Shown here piece by piece: positions 7,199 through 13,795 of a stretch of DNA of 16,835 bases. Under the pieces are notes generated by a model. It was not told the origin of the DNA and searched no databases. It saw only the letters and a list, made by a program, of their open reading frames with translations. Source of the stretch: an uncultured Bacteroidales bacterium (lineage in GTDB: Bacteria; Bacteroidota; Bacteroidia; Bacteroidales; Lentimicrobiaceae). Within the stretch, counting starts at the first letter, position 1; every line of letters starts with the position of its first letter. The stretch covers positions 1 to 16,835 of the forward strand of contig CALMDN010000382.1 of the NCBI GenBank assembly GCA_937864935.1, written 5' to 3'. The translations under genes were made by a program, and so were the position numbers.

Positions 7199-9103
7199 AT
7201 GTCGCCTGTACCCGGAAAACTTCTGTCGACCATTGATTCCCCTGCCGATCTGCGCAAGCTGAGCGAAGACGATCTTCCGCAGTTGTGTGATGAAGTCAGG
7301 CAGTACATCATCGATGTAATCTCCTCGAACCCCGGCCATCTGGGGGCCAGTCTCGGCGCGGTTGAGCTTGCCGTGGCAATTCATTATGCCTTTGATACCC
7401 CCAACGACAAACTGATCTGGGATGTCGGCCATCAGGCCTATGCCCACAAAATCATCACCGGACGCCGTGACGCTTTCACGACCAACCGTACCTACCGGGG
7501 CATCAGCGGTTTTCCGAAGATGAGCGAGAGTGAATACGACACCTTCGGGGTAGGGCATGCCTCGACCTCCATCTCTGCAGCCCTGGGAATGGCCGTGGCA
7601 GCCCGTCTGCAAAACAACACGAAAGAGCAGCACATTGCCGTGATCGGCGATGGCTCCATGACCGGCGGCATGGCCATGGAAGCCCTCAACAATGCAGGGG
7701 TAGCCAAAACCAACCTGTTGGTGGTCCTCAACGACAATGGCATTGCCATTGACCGGAATGTAGGCGCCCTGCGCGAATACCTGCTCAGCATTGTCACATC
7801 CCGCGCCTACAACAAGCTCAAGGACAAGGTATGGAAACTGATGGGCGGCAATACCCGTTACGGGAAAAACTCAAGGGCCGTGGTCAAACAGATCGGAAAT
7901 GCTCTCAAATCAACCATTCTGAACAACAGTAACCTGTTTGAAGCTTTCAACCTCCGTTATTTTGGCCCGGTCGATGGCCACGATGTGGTGAGGCTGACCA
8001 AACTGATGCACGATCTCAAAAACATCCCGGGACCCAAGCTTCTGCATGTTATTACCGTAAAAGGCAAGGGTTTTGAAAAAGCCGAGCAGGATCAGATACT
8101 CTACCACTCGCCGGGCATGTTCGACAAAACCACCGGCGAAATCATCGAAAAACCCTGTAAAAGCCTTCCGCCGAAGTATCAGCATGTATTTGGTAAGACC
8201 ATCATTGAGCTGGCCGCTGCCAATGATAAAATTGTGGGTGTAACGCCTGCCATGCCATCGGGTTGCTCTCTGAACATGATGATGAGTGTGATGCCCGACA
8301 GGGCTTTTGATGTGGGTATTGCCGAGCAGCATGCTGTGACCTTTTCTGCCGGTATGGCTGCACGGGGATTGCTGCCCTTCTGCAACATCTATTCCTCGTT
8401 TATGCAGCGGGCCTACGATCAGGTAATCCACGATGTAGCCCTGCAGGGGTTGAATGTGGTTTTCTGCCTCGACCGTGGTGGGTTGGTGGGCGAAGATGGC
8501 CCTACCCACCACGGAGTCTTCGACCTGGCTTATTTCAGGGCCATTCCCGGACTCATCATTTCGTCGCCCATGAACGAAGTGGAACTGCGCAACCTTATGT
8601 ACACGGCCCAGCTTTCCGAAAAAGGCCCCTTTGTAATCCGCTATCCCCGGGGAAGAGGTCTCAATACCGACTGGAAAAAACCGTTTGAGGAAATTCAGGT
8701 CGGAACCGCAAGGAAGATCCGGGCAGGAAGGGATGTGGCCATACTCAGCATCGGTCACCCGGGCAATTTTGCCCTTGAAGCCAGCGAACAGCTGCAGAAA
8801 GAGGGCATTGAGGCAGGAGTGTACGACATGCGGTTCCTGAAACCGCTCGACGAAACAATGCTGCATGAGGTTTGCCGCAGCTATCCGCGCCTGCTCACTG
8901 TGGAAGACGGAACCATCAAGGGTGGACTGGGCAGTGCGGTGCTCGAGTTTATGGCCGACCATGGGTACAAGCTTCCGCTGATGCGCCTGGGTGTACCCGA
9001 CAGGTACATCACCCAGGGCAGGCCCGAGGAGCTTTATGCCGAGTGCGGGTACGATACTGCCGGTATTGTTGTGGCTGTGAAAGGCCTGTGTGCTCAGGCT
9101 TAA
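7199..9103 (+). CDS. dxs: 1-deoxy-D-xylulose-5-phosphate synthase
   Basis: The 634-residue enzyme condenses pyruvate and glyceraldehyde 3-phosphate, with thiamine diphosphate, to DXP. This is the first step of the MEP pathway to isoprenoids (and a precursor for thiamine and pyridoxal) in the cytoplasm. Visible signatures are the HLGASLGAVELAVAIHYAFD segment near the N-terminus, WDVGHQAYAHKI, the ThDP/metal motif GDGSMTGGMAMEALNNAG (G150 onward), YFGPVDGHD, VGIAEQHAV with the catalytic Glu at about 376, and LDRGGLVGEDGPTHHGVFD (D425 onward) with the conserved Arg and His. The C-terminal transketolase domain contains RYPRGRG and VEDGTIKGGLGSAV. Length is typical. The ATG at 7199 gives MSPVPGKLLSTIDSPADLRK, matching the family N-terminus; an in-frame TTG at 7157 is 14 codons longer but overlaps the -7 box. 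The gene seems monocistronic: the next one follows after 135 bases. Confidence 0.97.
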   Translation: MSPVPGKLLSTIDSPADLRKLSEDDLPQLCDEVRQYIIDVISSNPGHLGASLGAVELAVAIHYAFDTPNDKLIWDVGHQAYAHKIITGRRDAFTTNRTYRGISGFPKMSESEYDTFGVGHASTSISAALGMAVAARLQNNTKEQHIAVIGDGSMTGGMAMEALNNAGVAKTNLLVVLNDNGIAIDRNVGALREYLLSIVTSRAYNKLKDKVWKLMGGNTRYGKNSRAVVKQIGNALKSTILNNSNLFEAFNLRYFGPVDGHDVVRLTKLMHDLKNIPGPKLLHVITVKGKGFEKAEQDQILYHSPGMFDKTTGEIIEKPCKSLPPKYQHVFGKTIIELAAANDKIVGVTPAMPSGCSLNMMMSVMPDRAFDVGIAEQHAVTFSAGMAARGLLPFCNIYSSFMQRAYDQVIHDVALQGLNVVFCLDRGGLVGEDGPTHHGVFDLAYFRAIPGLIISSPMNEVELRNLMYTAQLSEKGPFVIRYPRGRGLNTDWKKPFEEIQVGTARKIRAGRDVAILSIGHPGNFALEASEQLQKEGIEAGVYDMRFLKPLDETMLHEVCRSYPRLLTVEDGTIKGGLGSAVLEFMADHGYKLPLMRLGVPDRYITQGRPEELYAECGYDTAGIVVAVKGLCAQA

Positions 9104-9238
9104 ACCTTTCTGCCGGCTGAATGTTGCTGAAATGTACTGTTATAAACCAGTCTGAATAAAATTGACAATCACACCCTCCCTGTGCAATGAACCTCTGTTT
9201 AATCCGTTAATCTGCTTTGGTTTATCCTCCATCTGTCA

Positions 9239-11752
9239 ATGAAAACAGCTTCCTCTAGCAAACGATTTTTTACCAGGTTCATCCTGCTTGCTGCCGGATT
9301 GCTGATATTGGTGACAGCCGGTATTACGGTAGTGGGTCTGGCCTTTGGTGACAAGGTGAAGGCGGTGGTTGTTGATGAGATCAACAGCCACCTGCTGGTG
9401 ACAGCCGATGTACAGCAGATCGACTTCACGCTGTTCAGCAGTTTTCCTGATGCTTCTGTCGTTTTCAGAAATGTGGAATTGAAACCACCTGCCGGTCTTC
9501 CGGGAGCCCCCGGTTTGCTCAGTGCTGCAAAAATTTCATTGCGGATCGGGCTGTTCAGCCTGTTCACAGGTGAGTATAAAATACGTTCGCTCCGGATTAC
9601 GGATGCCTCCATTACCCTCTGGACCGGATCCGATGGCCGCGATAATTTTCATGTATGGAAACAAACGGGGGGCAAGGGCAGCAGCGTTGAATTTGATATG
9701 CAGCGGGTAGAGCTCGTGAATTCGGGGATTTACTACCGGAACCTGATCAAAAATACCGATCTGGCCTTCTTTTTCCCGGAATTCCTGTTGAAAGGAAGGA
9801 TGGCCGGTGAGCAATACGACCTGCAGCTGGCCGGAGGATTTGAGCTCAGGCGGTGGAATACTTCCGGATTCAGCTACACCCCGGCCTCGCCGGTTCTGCT
9901 CAGTGGCGTGGTTCATGTGAACAATGCCCGGAAACAGGGCCGCATCAGGCAGCTTAAGGTTGGGTTTGCCGGACTTGAGGCCAATGTAGACGGGAATTTT
10001 GATTATGGAAAAGAAGAGAATCCGGTTTACCTGAATCTGCAGACAAGCAATGCCGACATCTCCGAGGTGCTAGGAGCCCTGCCCGAAAAGTTGTCAGGGC
10101 CCTATAAAGTATATGAACCTGAAGGGAGACTCACCCTGAAAGCCACCATCAAGGGCAAGATGGGGAAAAAATCCACACCCTTCATTCATGCTGATTTTGA
10201 GCTCAGTAAAGGCACTTTCTCCCATTCAGAAACGGGAGCAAAACTGAAAAACATTGTTCTGAAGGGAGATTATTCTTCCACATCGGGGAAAAAAGCAGAG
10301 GTATTGACCCTCAGCTCCTTCTCCGGTGAGACCCAACATGGTCGTTTTGGTGGTAATGCCCGGATCTCGGATTTCAGCCGGCCCAACCTCGACCTCAGGC
10401 TCAGCGCCGACCTCGACCTGGCTGAGGTAGCGGGATTCCTTTCGTCAGCCACAGTAAGCAAGCCCGCTGGCAGGGTGATTGCAGATCTCACCTACCGGGG
10501 AAAATACAACGACGGAGCCCGCATGGCAGTCACCTCGCAGGGACTGATACGTTTCGAAAACACCCGGTTTGAACTCCCGGCATCGGGAACAGAAGTCACC
10601 GGCATCAATGGCAGCCTTGAACTGAAAAACGGCAGGGTGTACATCGATCAGCTGCAGGGTAAAACCGGTGAAACAGATATCAGTCTTACCGGTTCGGCCG
10701 ACAACCTGATTGCTTTCATACTCTACGACGACCAGCCACTGCATGCTGACACCCGGCTCATCTCCTCTGTTTTCAGACTGGAAGATATTCCGGGTTTCCA
10801 GACAGCATCGGAGTCAACGGCTGAACCTGGTCCGGTTTTTCCGCGGGATGTCACCTTCACGACCAGTATTCAGATAGAAAAGTTCAGCTACAGGAAGTTT
10901 TCAGCCACAAACATACAAGGAACACTGACGCTGAACGATCAGGTGCTGCGGGCAGAAGCTCTTGCCTTCAATGCGCTGGACGGCAGAATAACAGCCAGCG
11001 GACTGCTCAATGGCCGTTATGGTGACCATGCCCAGGTTGTCTGCAATGCAGAGTTGAAAGATGTGGATATTCCAAGGCTGTTTGCCGAATTCAACGATTT
11101 TGGACAAACCAGCCTCCAGAGCCGCCACATGCGCGGGCGGGGAGATGCCAGTGTGCAGTATTCATCGGCCCTCAGCAGAAATTTTGAAACAGATGAGGCC
11201 TCTGTTGCCGCGATAGCCGATGTTGAGATACGCAACGGACAACTGACCGGTTTTGAGCCCTTGCAGGAATTGTCGGGTTTTGTTGACGAGGAGGAACTAC
11301 GCAATGTCAGGTTTTCCACCATGCGCAACCGCATTGAGATTGCACGTAAAACCGTGGTTATCCCCGAAATGGAGATACAAACCTCTGCACTGAACCTCAA
11401 GGGTTATGGTTCGCATACCTTCGGCAATGAAATTGATTACCATTTCAGCCTGCTGACTTCAGAGCTGCGCAAGAACAAACGCAGGAAAAACCAGCCCCCA
11501 CCCACGGCTTATGAAGACGACGGACTGGGACGCACCCGCCTGTTTCTTCATATGACAGGAACGGTGGATGAACCAGTGGTAAATTATGATTACCAGGCGG
11601 TCGCAAAAAAGATCGCCGGTGACTTCAAACAGCAGAAGCAGGAGTTGCGCGATGCCATCCGGAAGGAATTCAATCCCGGAAAAGCTGAAACCACGCAGCC
11701 GGCCGGCAAAACATCCACCAAATTCGAGATTGAATGGGATGAGGATAAATAA
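9239..11752 (+). CDS. AsmA-like family protein
   Basis: The 837-residue protein has one N-terminal transmembrane helix (about residues 14-36, FILLAAGLLILVTAGITVVG) followed by a long extracytoplasmic part rich in beta strands. The stretch after the helix, INSHLLVTADVQQIDFTLFS followed by SFPDASVVFRNVEL, is the characteristic AsmA N-terminal pattern. The C-terminal part, with EEELRNVRFSTMRNRIEIAR and MEIQTSALNLKGYGSHTFGN, matches the AsmA C-terminal region. AsmA-like proteins are inner-membrane-anchored, bridge-like proteins related to TamB/YhdP and are linked to lipid movement to, or assembly of, the outer membrane. The exact cargo here is unknown. The tail after residue about 740 is charged and probably disordered (KNKRRKNQPPP; ends FEIEWDEDK). 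No Shine-Dalgarno is seen. It lies 135 bases after dxs and is probably transcribed separately. Confidence 0.88.
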   Translation: MKTASSSKRFFTRFILLAAGLLILVTAGITVVGLAFGDKVKAVVVDEINSHLLVTADVQQIDFTLFSSFPDASVVFRNVELKPPAGLPGAPGLLSAAKISLRIGLFSLFTGEYKIRSLRITDASITLWTGSDGRDNFHVWKQTGGKGSSVEFDMQRVELVNSGIYYRNLIKNTDLAFFFPEFLLKGRMAGEQYDLQLAGGFELRRWNTSGFSYTPASPVLLSGVVHVNNARKQGRIRQLKVGFAGLEANVDGNFDYGKEENPVYLNLQTSNADISEVLGALPEKLSGPYKVYEPEGRLTLKATIKGKMGKKSTPFIHADFELSKGTFSHSETGAKLKNIVLKGDYSSTSGKKAEVLTLSSFSGETQHGRFGGNARISDFSRPNLDLRLSADLDLAEVAGFLSSATVSKPAGRVIADLTYRGKYNDGARMAVTSQGLIRFENTRFELPASGTEVTGINGSLELKNGRVYIDQLQGKTGETDISLTGSADNLIAFILYDDQPLHADTRLISSVFRLEDIPGFQTASESTAEPGPVFPRDVTFTTSIQIEKFSYRKFSATNIQGTLTLNDQVLRAEALAFNALDGRITASGLLNGRYGDHAQVVCNAELKDVDIPRLFAEFNDFGQTSLQSRHMRGRGDASVQYSSALSRNFETDEASVAAIADVEIRNGQLTGFEPLQELSGFVDEEELRNVRFSTMRNRIEIARKTVVIPEMEIQTSALNLKGYGSHTFGNEIDYHFSLLTSELRKNKRRKNQPPPTAYEDDGLGRTRLFLHMTGTVDEPVVNYDYQAVAKKIAGDFKQQKQELRDAIRKEFNPGKAETTQPAGKTSTKFEIEWDEDK

Positions 11753-11760
11753 GCGCGGGG

Positions 11761-11788
11761 CATGGTGCATGGTGCATGGTGCATGGGG
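11761..11788 (+). repeat. Tandem repeat, four copies of a 7-base unit
   Basis: CATGGTG occurs three times in a row followed by a variant CATGGGG. It starts 9 bases after the asmA-like stop codon. CATGGGGC (11782-11789) recurs at 11871-11878, so the hairpin-bearing segment between is flanked by 8-base direct repeats. Confidence 0.85.
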
Positions 11789-11822
11789 CCTGTCCTGTCT
11801 GCTTGACGCAGTCGGGGCAGGC
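11788..11822 (+). repeat. REP-like hairpin element, copy 1
   Basis: GCCTGTCC (11788-11795) pairs with GGGGCAGGC (11814-11822) with one G-T pair. An inner CTGC/GCAG stem (11799-11802 with 11808-11811) closes a TTGAC loop. The whole 35 bases fold into a near-continuous stem. It shares CCTGTCTGC and GGCAGG with the hairpin at 13031-13066. No T-tract follows, so it is not a simple terminator. Confidence 0.65.
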
Positions 11823-11918
11823 TGACTACCGTCAGATTCAGGCCCGCCTCCGCTTTGTTACGCCGGTAAACATGGGGCTGGTAGGGTGTTTTTCGGATAC
11901 ATTTCTAACTAAATATTT

Positions 11919-11926
11919 TATCTTTG
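11919..11926 (+). promoter_or_regulatory. -7 element TATCTTTG upstream of the outer-membrane protein gene
   Basis: A full TAnnTTTG match in AT-rich sequence, without a clear -33 TTG. If used, the transcript would start near 11930 and have an unusually long leader of about 150 bases containing the inverted repeat at 11999-12018. Confidence 0.4.
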
Positions 11927-11998
11927 AAGCGAAAGATTGTGTTGATCAGGTTTATTGGTCAGCTTATCAGGAGAAGGCCGGGGTGAACGCTGTTTATA

Positions 11999-12018
11999 AT
12001 ATTCAATCATTTGAATAT
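11999..12018. repeat. Inverted repeat ATATTCAA-TCAT-TTGAATAT
   Basis: A perfect 8-base inverted repeat with a 4-base loop, 62 bases before the outer-membrane protein start. An alternative pairing, AATCATT (12005-12011) with AATGATT (12030-12036), is followed by a run of T (to 12040) and would look like a weak terminator. The two structures cannot form together. It could be an operator, an attenuator or chance in AT-rich DNA. Confidence 0.4.
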
Positions 12019-12080
12019 CAAATTATTGCAATGATTTTTTAACCTAATTAGTGGCAAAATATAACTCAATTATCAGGTAA

Positions 12081-12800
12081 ATGAAAAGAATCTTTTTGGT
12101 TGTACTCCTGTTTTTATCCTTCAATGTACTTCTGGCTGATAACCCATATAAAGTTCAGATTCTGGGGGGCTTTGCTGTTCCATTTAAGAAATATGAAACC
12201 GGACTGGCGTTGACTCAGACATACGAGAGTCTGAAATTCCGACCGGGCGGTTCATTTGACTATGGCCTTAAGATTGGCTATGAATTGAATCCGAAAGTTG
12301 AAACAGATTTAAAAGTACACTACCAGATCTCCTATTTAACACCCGGGGCAAGCAATGTCGATGACAGGTTCACCAAATTGATGCTTCAGCCAGAGGTACT
12401 GTATATACTCAGCTTAACAAAAAGTGTAAAATTCAAATTTGGTGGTGGATTGTCTTATGCAATCAATCCGGTATTTGACATAGATGCAACACAGATCCAA
12501 GGCGGTGCACACAATATCTTTTACTTTAAAAACTCCCTGGGTTTTGCTTTATCTGCAGAGCATGAAATATATCTGCGAAAGAAAATGAACCTTTCATTCG
12601 TAACAGGTTTCTCCTTCAGATATAATATGATAAAGGTTGATCATGTAATCTCGGATGGCAATCCTGCAGCTATTGATTATTTCCCTTCGGGCTTTGGCAA
12701 CAACCTGAAGAAACTGAATGCCGGCGGCCTGGATATATCCATGGGAGTGTGCTACCATTTTGAACTGGCAGGCAAAAACAGGGTTTATGAATACGAATAG
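12081..12800 (+). CDS. Outer-membrane beta-barrel protein
   Basis: The 239-residue protein begins with a clear signal peptide, MKRIFLVVLLFLSFNVLLA, with likely cleavage before DNPYK. The remainder shows alternating polar/hydrophobic strands (YKVQILGGFAVPF, YGLKIGYEL, ETDLKVHYQISYL, VKFKFGGGLSYAI, MNLSFVTGFSFRYNMI, GLDISMGVCYHFEL), consistent with an eight-stranded barrel of the OmpA/porin-like family common in Bacteroidota. Ligand and function are unknown. ATCAGG shortly before the ATG is a weak ribosome site. The gene is visibly richer in A+T than dxs or the asmA-like gene: 20 of 60 bases are G or C at 12421-12480, against 37 of 60 at 8461-8520 (hand counts of single lines). It stands alone between two long non-coding regions that each carry a related hairpin, which may point to late acquisition. 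Confidence 0.8.
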   Translation: MKRIFLVVLLFLSFNVLLADNPYKVQILGGFAVPFKKYETGLALTQTYESLKFRPGGSFDYGLKIGYELNPKVETDLKVHYQISYLTPGASNVDDRFTKLMLQPEVLYILSLTKSVKFKFGGGLSYAINPVFDIDATQIQGGAHNIFYFKNSLGFALSAEHEIYLRKKMNLSFVTGFSFRYNMIKVDHVISDGNPAAIDYFPSGFGNNLKKLNAGGLDISMGVCYHFELAGKNRVYEYE

Positions 12801-12990
12801 CGCATCGAAACCGGTTTGAATGCCCTCCGGCAATGGAAGTAGCATTCTATGATTTCTTTTCCTTTTGTGTGACCTATAGACGAATTGACTTTGGGCCCGG
12901 GACGCATCGCCTGGGGCAGGATTTTGCTTCATTCAGAGCTTTCGATTTTCTTTATAAGAAGAAGAGCCTCAGCGACAAAGGTCCTCAGTG

Positions 12991-13077
12991 ATGAAAATTT
13001 CATTATGGATATTACTCCAGATGTTCGCCTGCACCTGCCTGTCTGCATGGGCAAACAGGCAGGTGCGCGTGAACTAA
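12991..13077 (+). pseudogene. 28-residue signal-peptide-like ORF, possible remnant of a secreted protein gene
   Basis: The frame ATG (12991) to TAA (13077) reads MKISLWILLQMFACTCLSAW then ANRQVRVN. This has a basic start, a hydrophobic core and an A-W-A cleavage site, the build of a Sec signal peptide, but almost nothing follows it. AAAGG nine bases before the ATG could bind ribosomes. The hairpin at 13031-13066 overlaps the codons around the cleavage site and the stop comes directly after. It may be the left-over 5' end of an envelope protein gene, a true small secreted peptide, or chance. No matching continuation is seen in the other frames downstream. Confidence 0.3.
13031..13066 (+). repeat. 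REP-like hairpin element, copy 2
   Basis: GCACCTGCCTGT (13031-13042) and ACAGGCAGGTGC (13055-13066) are a perfect 12-base inverted repeat. Inside, TGC/GCA can add three pairs around an ATGG loop after one mismatch. No T-tract follows on either strand, so it is not a standard terminator. It shares the core CCTGTCTGC...GGCAGG with copy 1 at 11788-11822. Confidence 0.75.
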
Positions 13078-13169
13078 ACAATCCAGCTATTGGGTAATGC
13101 CTGCTGAATCTGAAGATACCGCTTCCGGCAGTTTTTTACTGTCCACTCACTGAATTTCCATTAAATCCT

Positions 13170-13177
13170 TATATTTG
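13170..13177 (+). promoter_or_regulatory. -7 element TATATTTG of the lemA operon
   Basis: A full TAnnTTTG match 41 bases before the lemA ATG, predicting a leader of about 37 bases. No TTG at the right -33 distance; the nearest is a CTG 17 bases upstream (13150-13152). Confidence 0.5.
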
Positions 13178-13218
13178 AGCATAAAAGCAAACAGTATTCC
13201 CAACCAAAAATCAATTCT

Positions 13219-13767
13219 ATGGTCGTATTAATTCTGGCCGGTGCGGCTGCCCTGGTGGTAATCTATGGTATAATGGTTTACAACGAACTGGTAAAGGAAT
13301 CCATTCTGGTTAAGGAGGGATGGAGTGGAATCGGTACATTTCTGCAACAACGCCTTGACCTGATCCCCAATCTGGTGGAAACCGTGAAAGGGTATGCCGG
13401 TCATGAAAACAAAACCCTTACCGATGTGACAAAGGCGCGCAACGAATCGTTGTCGGCCCTTACCCCGGAAGCCCAGATGGAGGCTGCCCGCCATATGAAT
13501 GCAGCCCTGCTCAACTTCAAATCACTCACTGAGCAGTATCCTGACCTGAAAGCCGACAGCAGTTTTCTTCAACTGCAGCAGCAACTGGCGGATATGGAAG
13601 AGAAGATAAATCAGAGCCGGAGGTATTACAACGGTACCGTCAGGGAGTTTAACCAGAGTATCGCTGTGTTCCCGAAAAACCTGATTGCCGGGATGTTCGG
13701 ATTTAAGGAGGGAACCTTCTTTGCGGAAGATCCGGCTTCCCAATCGGCCCCCAGGGTTTCCTTCTGA
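13219..13767 (+). CDS. lemA: LemA family protein
   Basis: The 182-residue protein has an N-terminal membrane helix (residues 1-20, VVLILAGAAALVVIYGIMVY), then the LemA domain of long alpha helices. Family landmarks are VKEGWSGIGTFLQQRLDLIP plus NLVETVKGYAGHE (about 32-64), where the R-x-D-L-I-P-N-L-V motif is nearly invariant, then TDVTKAR, and the C-terminal INQSRRYYNGTVREFNQSI with FPKNLIAGMFGF. Length is normal (about 180-200). LemA proteins are anchored in the inner membrane with the helical domain outside the cytoplasm; their biochemical role is not established, and they commonly neighbour TPM-domain or DUF2207 genes. Here a DUF2207 gene starts 28 bases after the stop, so the two form an operon behind the -7 box at 13170. 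No Shine-Dalgarno is visible. Confidence 0.93.
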   Translation: MVVLILAGAAALVVIYGIMVYNELVKESILVKEGWSGIGTFLQQRLDLIPNLVETVKGYAGHENKTLTDVTKARNESLSALTPEAQMEAARHMNAALLNFKSLTEQYPDLKADSSFLQLQQQLADMEEKINQSRRYYNGTVREFNQSIAVFPKNLIAGMFGFKEGTFFAEDPASQSAPRVSF

Positions 13768-13795
13768 GGTATTTCTGTTGCCAAAAAGCCGGAGT

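Larger units (their letters stand above)
11753..12080. other. Structured intergenic region upstream of the outer-membrane protein gene
   Basis: This 328-base gap has a GC-rich left half and an AT-rich right half. The left half holds a 7-base tandem repeat, a strong hairpin (11788-11822) and a second small one, CTGAC-TACC-GTCAG (11822-11835). The right half holds a -7 box and an AT-rich inverted repeat. The 88-codon frame across it (11776-12042) begins inside the tandem repeat and runs over the -7 box, so I do not call it a gene. Confidence 0.55.
12801..13218. other. Intergenic region between the outer-membrane protein gene and lemA
   Basis: This 418-base gap holds no full-size gene. It contains a weak promoter candidate (TTG 12865-12867, 18-base spacer, TGACTTTG 12886-12893, one mismatch to TAnnTTTG), a 28-codon signal-peptide-like frame (12991-13077), a strong hairpin inside that frame, and the lemA -7 box. 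A longer frame at 12885-13097 has no protein-like character. Confidence 0.5.

Noticed and set aside
7910..8962. A 350-codon minus-strand frame opposite dxs
   Set aside because: dxs is unmistakable on the plus strand with all family motifs; the antisense frame has no recognisable domain and is a by-product of codon bias.
11776..12042. An 88-codon plus-strand frame between the asmA-like and outer-membrane protein genes
   Set aside because: It begins in the tandem repeat, runs through hairpins and a -7 promoter box, and its translation resembles no protein.
12885..13097. A 70-codon frame before lemA
   Set aside because: Low protein character and no ribosome site; the shorter frame at 12991 in another reading frame is more plausible as a remnant.
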